Shown here piece after piece: positions 8,101-15,864 of a stretch of 15,864 bases of DNA. Source of the DNA: an uncultured Actinomycetes bacterium (GTDB taxonomy: Bacteria; Actinomycetota; Actinomycetes; Mycobacteriales; Mycobacteriaceae); NCBI GenBank assembly GCA_903911165.1, contig CAIWCQ010000228.1, positions 1 through 15,864 of the forward strand, written 5' to 3'. The translations under genes were made by a program, and so were the position numbers. Every line of letters starts with the position of its first letter. The first letter of the stretch is position 1. The notes beneath the pieces were generated by a model. It had not been told where the DNA came from and ran no database searches. It saw only the letters and a program-made list of their open reading frames with translations.

Positions 8101-8705
8101 TCATCGGTGTCGGGGTGGGTAGTGCGGTGTTGCTGGTCGCGCTCGCCGTGATGGCCTCCATGCTCGGCCGGATTTTCGGCGACACCAGCGACGGACTGAA
8201 AAGCGAACAGCTTGGCTTGAATACGACGGCGGCGCCCAGTGCCAGCGCGTCCGGCGCAATCATCAAACCTGTTGCGGCCGAGGTTTTCTCACCCGACGGT
8301 GGGGCGGATGCCCCGGGCCTGGCCGGGCTGGCGATAGACGGTGATCAATCCACGGCCTGGCCGACGGACACCTATACCGACACCGTTCCCTTCCCCAATT
8401 TCAAAAACGGGGTCGGACTCATGCTGGAATTGCCCGAACCCACGGTGGTCGGCAGCGTCACCGTCGCGGTGTCCAGCAACGGTACCCAGGTCCAGATCCG
8501 TAGCTCGCCCACGGCCAGCCCGGCGGATCTTCAGGACACCATCCTGCTGACCGGGCCCACCGCCCTCAAGCCGGGCACCAACACCATCTCGGTGCCCAGT
8601 GCGGGCCCCACGTCGCATCTGCTGGTGTGGATCTCGACAATGGGCCAGACGGCCGGGCAGAGCCGCACCGAAGTCTCTGAAATCACGGTTCGCGCCGCTT
8701 CCTGA
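5187..8705 (+). CDS. murJ: Lipid II flippase MurJ (MviN) fused to pseudokinase and extracellular domain
   Basis: Polytopic protein of 1172 residues. Residues about 15-560 form the MOP-type flippase with many hydrophobic helices and conserved stretches such as SRITGFIRIVLLAAILG and FGPPAWAPVANNVVAIA. It should move lipid II across the membrane for peptidoglycan synthesis. A linker (about 565-675) precedes a kinase-like domain starting near VADGRYRLLVFHGG. The VAIK-type lysine is absent (VALTLI), and no HRD or DFG is seen, so it is a pseudokinase; in mycobacteria this domain binds FhaA after PknB phosphorylation. A basic stretch (RRRKLL) and a transmembrane helix (about 970-995) lead to a beta-rich extracytoplasmic domain at the end. 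ATG 5187 was chosen over an in-frame start at 5085 because it overlaps the upstream stop (ATGA). Three in-frame repeats lie in the linker and in the pseudokinase. The length is close to Rv3910 (about 1184). Confidence 0.96.
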   Translation: MTPRPVREELSDAAVVSRSWGMALATLVSRITGFIRIVLLAAILGAALSSAFTVANQLPNLIAALVLEATFTAIFVPVLARAEREDSDGGEAFIRRLVTLATTLLLIATMLAVIAAPLLVRLMLGADPKVNAPLTTAFAYLLLPQVIFYGLSSVFMAILNTRNVFGPPAWAPVANNVVAIATLGLYLMVPGELSVDPVRMGNAKLLVLGIGTTLGVFAQVAILLAAIRSERISLRPLWGIDARLKRFAMMAAAMVLYVLISQVGLIVGNQIASTAAASGPAIYNYTWLVLQLPFGIIGVTILTVVMPRLSRNAAADNVPAVLADLSLATRLTMVTLLPVVAFMTISGPAIGSALFAYGKFGEVDANYLGIAIALSAFTLIPYALVLLQLRVFYARDEPWTPILIIVAITIVKIAGSLAAPHLTDDPELVAGYLGAANGLGFLAGAVLGHLLLRRSLRPPGGQLLDGAVIRTVGATAGAALLAALVAAGADRLLGLSALTARGGGGSMIRLGIVGLIMLPILTAVMLGARVPDALAAVGAARRVLRRLPPAGDSSPPQNSHLPHKTTPVTYSGHDAISGHDASDTALATGKGPELSEPSSGAPPDRPDGPTTRIQRTPADEFQPDVAADPPPVAGTAKHAQTAAGPQSNPTAQSIPTAPSIPTAPSIPAAQANLSPGATVADGRYRLLVFHGGPPGLQFWQALDVPLDRQVALTLIDPDRRMSDTQIDEILARTLTLSRIQRPGLARVLDVTKFSASTGVPAGSGVPAGSGVPAGSGLVVAEWIRGGSLREVADTSPSPVGGARAIQSLAAAADEAHRAGVALSVDHPGRVRVSIDGDVALAFPATLAGATPAEDVRGIGAALYALLVDRWPLPEHGTSSGLRPADTTPTGDPVEPAAVNTAIPFQISAAASRAIQPGGGISSATTLLHLLQQATAAVDRTDLMEPVGDAAPRSARRTLGGQDAAALRRRKLLIGVGVGSAVLLVALAVMASMLGRIFGDTSDGLKSEQLGLNTTAAPSASASGAIIKPVAAEVFSPDGGADAPGLAGLAIDGDQSTAWPTDTYTDTVPFPNFKNGVGLMLELPEPTVVGSVTVAVSSNGTQVQIRSSPTASPADLQDTILLTGPTALKPGTNTISVPSAGPTSHLLVWISTMGQTAGQSRTEVSEITVRAAS
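6897..6932 (+). repeat. Two 18-bp in-frame repeats in murJ linker (SGHDA)
   Basis: Units at 6897-6914 and 6915-6932 share a 12-bp identical core (GGGCACGATGCG) and encode SGHDAI and SGHDAS (residues 571-582). They lie just after the last flippase helix, in the cytoplasmic linker. Confidence 0.75.
7121..7192 (+). repeat. Four 18-bp in-frame repeats in murJ linker (SIPTA)
   Basis: Four 18-bp units at 7121, 7139, 7157 and 7175 encode QSNPTA, QSIPTA, PSIPTA and PSIPAA (about residues 646-669). The DNA units differ by only a few bases. They sit in the linker immediately before the pseudokinase domain. Confidence 0.9.
7461..7514 (+). repeat. Three perfect 18-bp repeats inside the MurJ pseudokinase (VPAGSG)
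   Basis: Three identical units of GTCCCCGCCGGCAGTGGG at 7461, 7479 and 7497 encode VPAGSG three times (residues 759-776), preceded by a diverged half-unit (SASTG). They separate VLDVTKF from VVAEWIRGGSL, which by kinase-fold logic is the loop just before the hinge. Perfect identity points to recent or ongoing expansion. Confidence 0.95.
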
Positions 8706-8752
8706 AACCGGCCGGTGGGGCACGGTGAAGTGCCACGCACCGCCACACTGGC

Positions 8753-8758
8753 TAATGT
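8753..8758 (+). promoter_or_regulatory. Candidate -10 element for sigM (leaderless)
   Basis: TAATGT (8753-8758) fits TANNNT. Its last base is exactly 7 nt before the GTG at 8765, so the transcript would start at the start codon. The 59-bp gap after murJ shows no Shine-Dalgarno sequence next to the GTG, which supports a leaderless mRNA. No SigM-type autoregulatory promoter was recognised. Confidence 0.5.
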
Positions 8759-8764
8759 CCGGCC

Positions 8765-9331
8765 GTGCCCTGCTTGGAACCCGACGATCGCAGCGACGCC
8801 GCTCTGCTTGCCGCTCACGTCGCCGGTGACCGCCGTGCGTTTGAGGAGCTGATTCGGCGCCATCGCGCGCAGTTGCATCGGCTTGCGCGGCGGCGTAGCG
8901 AGACCACCGAGGATGCCGACGACGCCCTGCAGGAGGCCCTGCTCTCCGCGCACCGAGCGGCCGGCTCGTTCCGTCACGACGCGGCAGTCGGCAGTTGGCT
9001 GCACCGGATTGTCGTCAATGCCTGCCTGGACCGGTTGCGGCGCAACGGTTCTCCCATTGCGGTACTCGTCGAGGATCACCGTTCGGTGTCCGATCGGACG
9101 GCAAACGTCGAGACGTCGATCATGGTGCGCCAGGCACTGATGCGCCTGCCCGCAGAGCAGCGCGCTGCGGTCCTGGCCGTCGACATGCACGGCTACTCGG
9201 TGGCCGACGCCGCCAGGCTGCTCAACATAGCGGAGGGGACGGTCAAGAGCAGGTGCGCCAGGGCGCGGGCGCGGTTGGCGACCTTGTTGGCCTGTCTCTC
9301 CCCCGCGTCCCCGCCGAGAGCGGCACACTAG
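8765..9331 (+). CDS. sigM: ECF RNA polymerase sigma factor SigM
   Basis: ECF sigma factor of 188 residues directing RNA polymerase to its own promoter class. Region 2 spans about 12-92: DAALLAAHVAGDRRAFEELI, then EDADDALQEALLSAHR and the DNA-melting/-10 segment SWLHRIVVNACLDRLRR. Region 4 spans about 122-172, with LPAEQRAAVLAVDMHGYSVADAA and the helix-turn-helix NIAEGTVKSRCARARARL. All the core parts are intact. GTG 8765 is chosen because it follows a well-placed -10 box and gives a normal N-terminus. Position after murJ and before an anti-sigma remnant matches Rv3911. In mycobacteria SigM controls a small set of secreted Esx and surface-lipid related genes and is held by RsmA. Here that partner is truncated, so free SigM activity is a real possibility (inference). 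Confidence 0.95.
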   Translation: MPCLEPDDRSDAALLAAHVAGDRRAFEELIRRHRAQLHRLARRRSETTEDADDALQEALLSAHRAAGSFRHDAAVGSWLHRIVVNACLDRLRRNGSPIAVLVEDHRSVSDRTANVETSIMVRQALMRLPAEQRAAVLAVDMHGYSVADAARLLNIAEGTVKSRCARARARLATLLACLSPASPPRAAH

Positions 9332-9335
9332 GAAG

Positions 9336-9551
9336 ATGGCGTCCCGGCCGTCACATCGCCCAGCACACGCCGCGCGGCCGACGGCCGGAAACGGTCGACT
9401 GCTGCTCGGCGGCTTCGTCGTAGCCGCACTTCTCGTCGCCAGCATCGCGGCTACTGCGACCCTGCTGAATTCCGGCGGGTCGGCAACAAACACCCCGACC
9501 AGTGCCCGGCTCATCACCGTTTCCCCGACTGCCCCGCCGGGGCGCCCATAG
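9336..9551 (+). CDS. Truncated anti-SigM (RsmA-like) membrane stump, possible pseudogene
   Basis: The 71-residue product has a short N-terminus ([16 protein letters not shown]), one transmembrane helix (about 22-44, [23 protein letters not shown]) and a short outer tail with [15 protein letters not shown]. As I recall M. tuberculosis RsmA (Rv3912, about 254 residues), the HAARP, membrane and ITVS parts correspond to its middle. The cytoplasmic anti-sigma domain before it and the large extracytoplasmic domain after it are both absent. The upstream reading in this frame overlaps sigM and shows no anti-sigma-like sequence. Only 79 bp separate the stop from trxB, which leaves no room for the C-terminal domain. 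ATG 9336 follows the sigM stop by 4 bp, with GGAAG directly abutting it, a poor ribosome-site spacing. It may be a decayed gene or a small membrane protein. Confidence 0.65.
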   Translation: MASRPSHRPAHAARPTAGNGRLLLGGFVVAALLVASIAATATLLNSGGSATNTPTSARLITVSPTAPPGRP

Positions 9552-9566
9552 GTCAGGGCCTATCCT

Positions 9567-9595
9567 GGAACTCGTCGGTGGACTGCGGGTATTTT
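9567..9595 (+). promoter_or_regulatory. SigH-type promoter upstream of trxB, overlapping a TANNNT -10
   Basis: GGAACT (9567-9572) resembles the -35 of the SigH/SigR family, and 16 bp after GGAAC comes GGTATT (9588-9593), a loose match to its GTT-type -10. TATTTT (9590-9595) also fits a housekeeping TANNNT -10, so basal and stress promoters may overlap. SigH control of trxB2-trxC is established in M. tuberculosis. Transcription would start near 9602, leaving a leader of about 30 nt with a GAAAGG ribosome site (9620-9625) 5 nt before ATG 9631. Confidence 0.45.
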
Positions 9596-9630
9596 ACGTA
9601 GCCGACCGTTCGTCAGTCAGAAAGGCTGGT

Positions 9631-10593
9631 ATGACCGATAACACCGCCCTGCATGACGTCATCGTCATCGGATCAGGGCCGGCCGGATACACCGCCGCCC
9701 TCTATACGGCGCGGGCTCAACTCAAGCCCCTGGTCTTCGAGGGCACGTCCTTCGGTGGGGCGCTGATGACCACCACCGAGGTGGAGAACTACCCCGGATT
9801 CCGTTCCGGCATCACCGGACCTGAACTCATGGACGAGATGCGCGAACAGGCCCTGCGTTTCGGAGCCGAACTTCAGATGGAGGACGTCGAGTCGGTGTCA
9901 CTGGCCGGGCCCGTCAAGGAGGTGGTGACTGCGGGCGGGGAGACCCATCGTGCGCGCGCGGTGATACTGGCAATGGGTGCGGCTTCGCGCTACCTCGGAG
10001 TCCCCGGGGAGCAAGAACTTTTGGGCAGAGGCGTGAGTTCATGCGCCACCTGTGACGGGTTTTTCTTCAAGGATCAGGACATCGCTGTGGTGGGAGGTGG
10101 TGATTCCGCCATGGAGGAGGCCACCTTCCTGACCCGTTTCGCGCGCAGTGTCACCCTCGTGCATCGCCGCGACGAGTTCCGCGCGTCCCGAATCATGCTG
10201 GAGCGCGCCCGGGCCAACGACAAGATCACGTTCCTGACCAACACCGCTGTCCTTGCCGTGGAGGGCGACACCACCGTGACGGGCTTGCGGGTGCGCGATG
10301 CGCTCAGCGGAACGGAGTCCACGCTCGCGGTCACCGGCGTGTTCATCGCCATCGGCCACGACCCGCGCTCGGCACTGGTTCGCGATGCGGTCGCGGTCGA
10401 TCCCGACGGCTACGTTCAGGTCGCGGAACACAGCACCGCCACCTCGCTGCCGGGGGTGTTCGCCGCGGGTGACCTGGTGGACCGCACCTATCGGCAGGCG
10501 ATCACCGCCGCCGGCAGCGGCTGCGCCGCCGCCATCGACGCCGAGCGGTGGCTGGTCGAGTCCTGCGAGCACAGCGAGATGGCTTCCGCATGA
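9631..10593 (+). CDS. trxB: Thioredoxin reductase
   Basis: NADPH-dependent flavoenzyme of 320 residues that reduces thioredoxin in the cytoplasm. The FAD-binding GSGPAG is at residues 14-19. The redox-active CATC (Cys138, Cys141) lies in [13 protein letters not shown], and the NADPH-binding GGGDSA at 155-160 is followed by [11 protein letters not shown] second FAD motif, [14 protein letters not shown], is near the C-terminus. An upstream in-frame start (9502) is possible, but ATG 9631 is preferred because a good ribosome site precedes it, the extra residues overlap the RsmA remnant, and [14 protein letters not shown] is a normal beginning. The stop overlaps trxC by 4 bp (ATGA), so the two are coupled. 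The tail after the last conserved helix is shorter than I recall in M. tuberculosis. Confidence 0.97.
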   Translation: MTDNTALHDVIVIGSGPAGYTAALYTARAQLKPLVFEGTSFGGALMTTTEVENYPGFRSGITGPELMDEMREQALRFGAELQMEDVESVSLAGPVKEVVTAGGETHRARAVILAMGAASRYLGVPGEQELLGRGVSSCATCDGFFFKDQDIAVVGGGDSAMEEATFLTRFARSVTLVHRRDEFRASRIMLERARANDKITFLTNTAVLAVEGDTTVTGLRVRDALSGTESTLAVTGVFIAIGHDPRSALVRDAVAVDPDGYVQVAEHSTATSLPGVFAAGDLVDRTYRQAITAAGSGCAAAIDAERWLVESCEHSEMASA

Positions 10594-10916
10594 GCGCCAC
10601 GACGGTAAACGTCACCGACAGCACCTTCGCCGAAGCTGTACTGTCCAGCGCCACACCGGTATTGGTGGACTTCTGGGCCACCTGGTGCGGCCCGTGCCGG
10701 ATGGTGGCTCCGGTCCTCGAGGAGATCGCCGCGGAGAAGACCGGGTTGCTGACCGTAGCCAAACTCGACGTGGATTCCAACCCCGCGACGGCCCGTGATT
10801 TCCAGGTGGTCTCGATTCCTACGCTGATTTTATTCAAGGACGGAAAGCCGGTGAAACGGATCGTGGGCGCCAAGGGCAAGGCGGCGTTGCTGCGCGAGCT
10901 CGCCGACGTCTTGTAG
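10590..10916 (+). CDS. trxC: Thioredoxin
   Basis: Thioredoxin of 108 residues, the usual length for the family. It has the active site WCGPC at residues 32-36 in [20 protein letters not shown], the cis-proline segment [16 protein letters not shown], and a C-terminal helix. It receives electrons from TrxB and reduces protein disulfides, including those of peroxidases and ribonucleotide reductase. ATG 10590 ([10 protein letters not shown]) overlaps the trxB stop; an in-frame start at 10548 inside trxB would only add a non-conserved extension. It is co-transcribed with trxB from the SigH-like promoter. Confidence 0.97.
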   Translation: MSATTVNVTDSTFAEAVLSSATPVLVDFWATWCGPCRMVAPVLEEIAAEKTGLLTVAKLDVDSNPATARDFQVVSIPTLILFKDGKPVKRIVGAKGKAALLRELADVL

Positions 10917-10927
10917 CGGCGTTCCGA

Positions 10928-10950
10928 TCTGCGCGCATCGCGCCTGCAGA
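10928..10950. terminator. Possible hairpin after trxC
   Basis: An imperfect inverted repeat starts 12 nt after the trxC stop: TCTGC and GCGC (10928-10936), loop ATC, then GCGC, a 2-nt bulge and GCAGA (10940-10950). No T-tract follows. It could be a U-less mycobacterial terminator for trxB-trxC. The rest of the 105-bp gap to cwlM holds nothing else I can support. Confidence 0.35.
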
Positions 10951-11021
10951 GACACATTCGTTACCCGCGAGATGTCCGGGGAGTTTCCTGAAGCCCCGCT
11001 TCATCTGCGACAATACCCACC

Positions 11022-12269
11022 ATGCGGACTCCCAGCGACGGTGCCGACGGTGCCGGCTCCCGACCGGGTGGCGCTTCAAACGGCGTGGTGCGTCTAGGAG
11101 ACCGCGGTAGCGCGGTCGTCGAGATTCGGGCGGCGCTGGCCACTCTCGGGTTGCTCGAAAACTCGGACGAATCCCTAGTCACCGGCCGGCACGTGGCGCT
11201 CGATAACTTCGACGCTGAACTCGACCAGGCGGTGCGGGCCTTCCAGCAACGCCGAGGACTCTTGGTAGACGGTCTCGTCGGAGATGCCACCTACCGCGCG
11301 CTGCGGGAGGCGTCCTACCGCCTGGGCGCCCGGACGCTTGCCCACCAGTTCGGCGCACCGATGTACGGCGATGACGTCGCCACCCTTCAGTCACGGCTAC
11401 AGGAACTCGGCTTCTACACCGCGTTGGTGGACGGCTACTTCGGGTTGCAGACACACAACGCGCTGATGTCCTACCAGCGCGAGTGCGGGTTGGCGCCGGA
11501 CGGTATCTGTGGGCCGGAAACGCTTCGGTCCCTTTACTTTCTGGGTTCCCGCGTCACCGGCGGGTCACTGCACGCCATCCGCGAGGAAGAACACGTTCGG
11601 GTATCCGGCCCGAGACTCTCGGGAAAGAGGATCATCATCGATCCCGGCCGCGGCGGGGATGATCGTGGGCTGATCGTGAACGGTCCCGAGGGTCCGATCA
11701 GCGAAGCAGACATCCTGTGGGATCTGACCAGCCGGCTTGAGGGCCGGATGACCGCGATCGGCATGGAAACATTCCTGTCCCGGCCAGCGAACCGCAATCC
11801 CGCCGACGCCGAACGTGCCGCTATCGCCAACACACTCGGGGCGGATCTCATGATTAGCCTTCGCTTCGAGAGTCAGCCCAGCCCGTCGGCAAGTGGCGTG
11901 TCCTGCTTCTACTTCGGCAGTCCACATGGTTCCGTGTCGACTATCGGGCGCAACCTGGCTGACTTTGTACAGCGAGAAATAGTGGCGCGCACAGGATTAC
12001 GGGATTGCCGCACACATGGCAGAACGTGGGATCTGCTTCGGCTGACCCGCATGCCAACGGTGCAGATAGACGTCGGGTACATCACCAGCCCCCACGATCT
12101 CGGCATGCTCATGACTCGGCAGTGTCGCGACGCCGTCGCCGAGGCCGTTCTCGCGGCGGTTAAGCGCTTGTACCTTCTCGGCAAGAACGACCGCCCGACC
12201 GGGACGTTGACCTTCGCCGAATTATTGGCCCACGAGCAATCGGTGGAGCAGGGCCGGCCCGCCGTCTAA
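11022..12269 (+). CDS. cwlM: CwlM, catalytically degenerate amidase-fold regulator of peptidoglycan synthesis
   Basis: Protein of 415 residues with no signal peptide, so cytoplasmic. Two peptidoglycan-binding repeats lie at about 24-96 (RAFQQRRGLLVDGLVGDATY) and 110-172 (YQRECGLAPDGICGPETL). An amidase_3-type fold follows from about 203 to 385. The zinc-binding residues of active amidases are altered: DPGR at 207-210 has Arg in place of the usual His, and ISLRFE near 278-283 lacks the second His. In mycobacteria CwlM is phosphorylated by PknB, activates MurA and contacts FhaA/MurJ. The C-terminal threonine segment RPTGTLTFAE (391-400), where phosphorylation is known, is kept. ATG 11022 lacks a Shine-Dalgarno sequence; a weak -10 (GACAAT, 11009-11014) would make it leaderless. 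The stop overlaps the convergent gene by 4 bp. Confidence 0.95.
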   Translation: MRTPSDGADGAGSRPGGASNGVVRLGDRGSAVVEIRAALATLGLLENSDESLVTGRHVALDNFDAELDQAVRAFQQRRGLLVDGLVGDATYRALREASYRLGARTLAHQFGAPMYGDDVATLQSRLQELGFYTALVDGYFGLQTHNALMSYQRECGLAPDGICGPETLRSLYFLGSRVTGGSLHAIREEEHVRVSGPRLSGKRIIIDPGRGGDDRGLIVNGPEGPISEADILWDLTSRLEGRMTAIGMETFLSRPANRNPADAERAAIANTLGADLMISLRFESQPSPSASGVSCFYFGSPHGSVSTIGRNLADFVQREIVARTGLRDCRTHGRTWDLLRLTRMPTVQIDVGYITSPHDLGMLMTRQCRDAVAEAVLAAVKRLYLLGKNDRPTGTLTFAELLAHEQSVEQGRPAV

Positions 12270-12979
12270 CCGCTGCCGACGGGTTGTTGTAGCTCCGCGC
12301 CTTCCAGGAGTCGCTCCAGCGCGGCCTCCACCTCGGCCTTCCAACCCAGGCCCCGGTCCAGTTCCAGACGCAGGCGCGGGAAGTAACGGTGCGGGGCGGC
12401 GACCGTGAAGCCCTTATCCAGCAGCAGGTCCGCGTCGATCATGCACTGGTCGAGGGAACAATCACCCAGGGCTGCGATTGCGGACTGCAGTTGTGGGTCC
12501 ACCACCCGATCGGCGTCAAGCAGTTCGGTGGCTTCCGCGGTGCGGCCGAAGGCCTCGAGCGCCCGCACGCCCCGCCGCACCAGTTCGCTCACCACGTGCC
12601 CGATTAGCAGCGCCGACAGCTCCTCGGGTTGGCCGGGTTCCACGCCCAGGGAGGTCAACAGCACGGCGTCGGCACTGACCGGCGCGGTCGGGAACTGCTG
12701 TGCCCTCGGTACTGCCCGTGGCGGCGCGTACAGGACGTAGCCCAGGCACGGCTCCTCGGCTTCCCGCGAGTCGTCGCGGGGAGCGCTCGTGGCAACCTGA
12801 CCGCACGAACCCCACTCCAGCATGACCATCGACAGCCATGCTTCCTTCTCAAACTCGGGGTCGGGCAGCTGCTCGCCGGCCAGGGTCCGCGGATCAACCT
12901 CCCAGAACACGCAACGCCGCGCATGTTTGGGCAGTTGCTCGAACCCGTCGAGACGCAGCGGCCTGATCAGAACGGACAC
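12266..12979 (-). CDS. Conserved mycobacterial protein of unknown function (Rv3916c homolog)
   Basis: Soluble-looking protein of 237 residues without signal peptide or membrane helix. Visible conserved-looking stretches are LPKHARRCVFWEVDP, DPEFEKEAWLSMVMLEWGSCGQVAT, YVLYAPPRAVPRA, ELVRRGVRALEAFGR and a C-terminal HRYFPRLRLELDRGLGWKAEVEAALERLLEG segment split by its turns. The APPRAVPRA and RRGVRALEAFGR parts recall GNAT-like acetyltransferase folds, but I cannot confirm this. GTG 12979 (VSVLIRPL) is preferred over 13027 because GGGGAGG lies 3 nt upstream and it matches the N-terminus I recall for Rv3916c. A TATCCT at 13032-13027 could be its -10. It follows parB after a 233-bp gap and converges on cwlM with a 4-bp overlap. 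Confidence 0.88.
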   Translation of the reverse strand: MSVLIRPLRLDGFEQLPKHARRCVFWEVDPRTLAGEQLPDPEFEKEAWLSMVMLEWGSCGQVATSAPRDDSREAEEPCLGYVLYAPPRAVPRAQQFPTAPVSADAVLLTSLGVEPGQPEELSALLIGHVVSELVRRGVRALEAFGRTAEATELLDADRVVDPQLQSAIAALGDCSLDQCMIDADLLLDKGFTVAAPHRYFPRLRLELDRGLGWKAEVEAALERLLEGAELQQPVGSG

Positions 12980-13170
12980 TAGCCTCCCCGGCTTTCCCGC
13001 GGTGCACTGCGCACGGCGGCCCCTCAAGGATAGGAGAACGCGCCACTCCCCGGCCGATATCCGTCGTCCCGGGCCCTAGGCGGGCACCCAGACCATCAAT
13101 TCCCCTGTCGCACAAGGAGATTCGGATAGGTCGGAATGACTCCGGCGCATCCCCCGGGGAGCCGGTCCAG

Positions 13171-13189
13171 TTATGTCACAGTGACGTAA
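13171..13189. promoter_or_regulatory. 19-bp near-perfect palindrome downstream of parB
   Basis: TTATGTCACAGTGACGTAA consists of two 9-bp arms around a central A, with one mismatched pair. It begins 24 bp beyond the parB stop and about 190 bp upstream of the GTG at 12979. It lacks a real loop and a T-tract, so it is unlike an intrinsic terminator and more like a dimeric-regulator operator. The GTCACAGTG part also resembles half of an MtrA-type site. The rest of the 12980-13212 gap shows only the possible -10 for the downstream gene. Confidence 0.5.
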
Positions 13190-13212
13190 TGGCGTTCGAT
13201 GGCTGGCAGGGC

Positions 13213-14177
13213 CTAATTCGCGCTCTGCGGGTCCATCAGTGCCACGATGCGCTGTAAGTCCTCGACTGATCCGAACTCGACAACGATCTTGCCCTTGCGC
13301 TTGCCCAGGCTGACCATCACCCTGGTGTCGTAACTGCGCGAGATCCGCTCGGCGATGTCGTGCAGGCCCGGCATCTGGATCGGCTTGCGGCGCGAGGGCG
13401 ACGGCGTCTTGGTGACGTCCCGGTTCGCCAACGTCACCGCCTCCTCAGTGGCCCGCACCGACAATCCCTCAGCCACGATGCGGGCAGCGAGTTCCTCCTG
13501 CGCCTCGGGGCCGGCCTCCAGCGACAGCAGCGCCCGGGCGTGCCCGGCCGAGAGGACACCGGCGGCGACCCGCCGTTGCACGGCGATCGGCAAGCGCAGC
13601 AACCGGATCATGTTGCTGATCACCGGGCGGGACCGGCCGATTCGGGTAGCCAGTTCGTCGTGGGTGACGTCGAACTCCTCCAGTAGCTGCTGGTAGGCAG
13701 CCGCTTCCTCGAGGGGGTTCAACTGAGCGCGGTGGATGTTCTCCAACAGGGCGTCCCGCAGCAGGTTGTCATCGGTGGTCTCCCGGATGATTGCCGGGAT
13801 CGCCGTCAGGCCGGCCTGCTGGGATGCTCGCCACCGGCGCTCCCCCATCACGAGCTGGTACTGGGCACCGCCGGAACCAGAGGCAACCTCTCGCACCACG
13901 ATCGGCTGCATCAGGCCGAACTCACGGATTGAGTGCACCAGCTCGGCCAGCGCCTCCTCGTCGAACACCTGTCGTGGCTGGCGCGGGTTGGGCACGATGG
14001 CGGCCGGGTCAATCTCCCGGTAATAGTCCCCACCGGCGACCGCGACCTCGCCGGCCGTGCCGCCGATCACGACATCCGCGGCGGCCTCACCCAATCGTGG
14101 GCCGCCGTCGGCGGGGCCGGTGGGAATCAGTGATGCCAGGCCTCGGCCGAGGCCCCCCTTGCGGCGTGATGGCTTGG

Positions 14178-14181
<4 letters not shown>
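13213..14181 (-). CDS. parB: Chromosome partitioning protein ParB
   Basis: CTP-dependent DNA clamp of 322 residues that loads at parS and spreads to form the origin segregation complex. The N-terminal domain has PNPRQPR (65-71) and the CTP-binding GERRWRA (113-119). [17 protein letters not shown] (147-163) is followed by the parS-reading helix-turn-helix (about 172-195, [21 protein letters not shown]). A Ser/Pro-rich linker ([10 protein letters not shown], 258-267) leads to the C-terminal dimerisation domain (about 275-318). The start ATG 14181 overlaps the parA stop by 4 bp (ATGA), so both are translated together. The basic N-terminus ([18 protein letters not shown]) is the usual ParA-contacting end. 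It is somewhat shorter than I recall for M. tuberculosis (about 344). Confidence 0.97.
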
Positions 14182-15862
<1,681 letters not shown>

Positions 15863-15864
15863 GC

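Noticed and set aside
8531..9517. 328-codon minus-strand open frame over sigM and the RsmA remnant
   Set aside because: Shadow of sigM; no ribosome site and no coherent domain.
12266..12290. Bidirectional terminator at the cwlM/Rv3916c-like junction
   Set aside because: No inverted repeat or T-tract near the overlapping stops.
12980..13212. Small gene or RNA in the parB downstream gap
   Set aside because: No frame with a ribosome site and no strong structure apart from the palindrome was found.

Overview
The window is a high-GC actinobacterial chromosome segment whose gene order matches the origin-proximal block of Mycobacterium (H37Rv order Rv3906c to Rv3919c, from memory). Every gene is recognisable and in the expected orientation, so I read it as a mycobacterial chromosome close to, but not including, oriC. 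I cannot name the species. No RNA gene, insertion sequence, prophage or CRISPR array was seen.

Layout. Left edge, minus strand: a partial Asp-rich calcium-loop-type protein gene (1-451), then the tRNA nucleotidyltransferase gene pcnA (527-1969). From a short divergent promoter region, a plus-strand envelope operon follows: mutT4-like Nudix hydrolase (2072-2866), a secreted or membrane-anchored DUF6049-like protein (2863-5190) and the lipid II flippase/pseudokinase murJ (5187-8705). These three are joined by 4-bp start/stop overlaps. Next come sigM (8765-9331) and a 71-residue stump of its anti-sigma factor (9336-9551), then the thioredoxin pair trxB-trxC (9631-10916) and the pseudo-amidase regulator cwlM (11022-12269). 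cwlM converges on, and overlaps by 4 bp, a minus-strand gene of unknown function (12266-12979). The right part is the minus-strand rsmG-parA-parB operon, with two perfect 16-bp parS sites: one over the parA start region and one over the rsmG start.

How the genes work together. murJ and cwlM belong to peptidoglycan precursor control under the PknB/FhaA system. sigM is an ECF sigma factor, and trxB/trxC provide disulfide reduction, apparently from a SigH-type promoter. parA/parB with parS segregate the origin region.

Most noteworthy. (1) The anti-SigM protein has lost its cytoplasmic anti-sigma domain and its extracytoplasmic domain, leaving mainly the membrane helix. (2) The left half carries an unusual density of short tandem repeats, often with an 18-bp period and always in frame inside coding sequence: the mutT4 linker, the DUF6049-like gene, three places in murJ, a 15-bp triplet in the pcnA/mutT4 promoter region and a 32-bp duplication across the pcnA stop. 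(3) mutT4, sigM and possibly pcnA have TANNNT -10 elements placed so that transcripts would start at or next to the GTG start codon. (4) An unexplained 19-bp near-perfect palindrome lies just downstream of parB. I found no wholly new multi-gene system.
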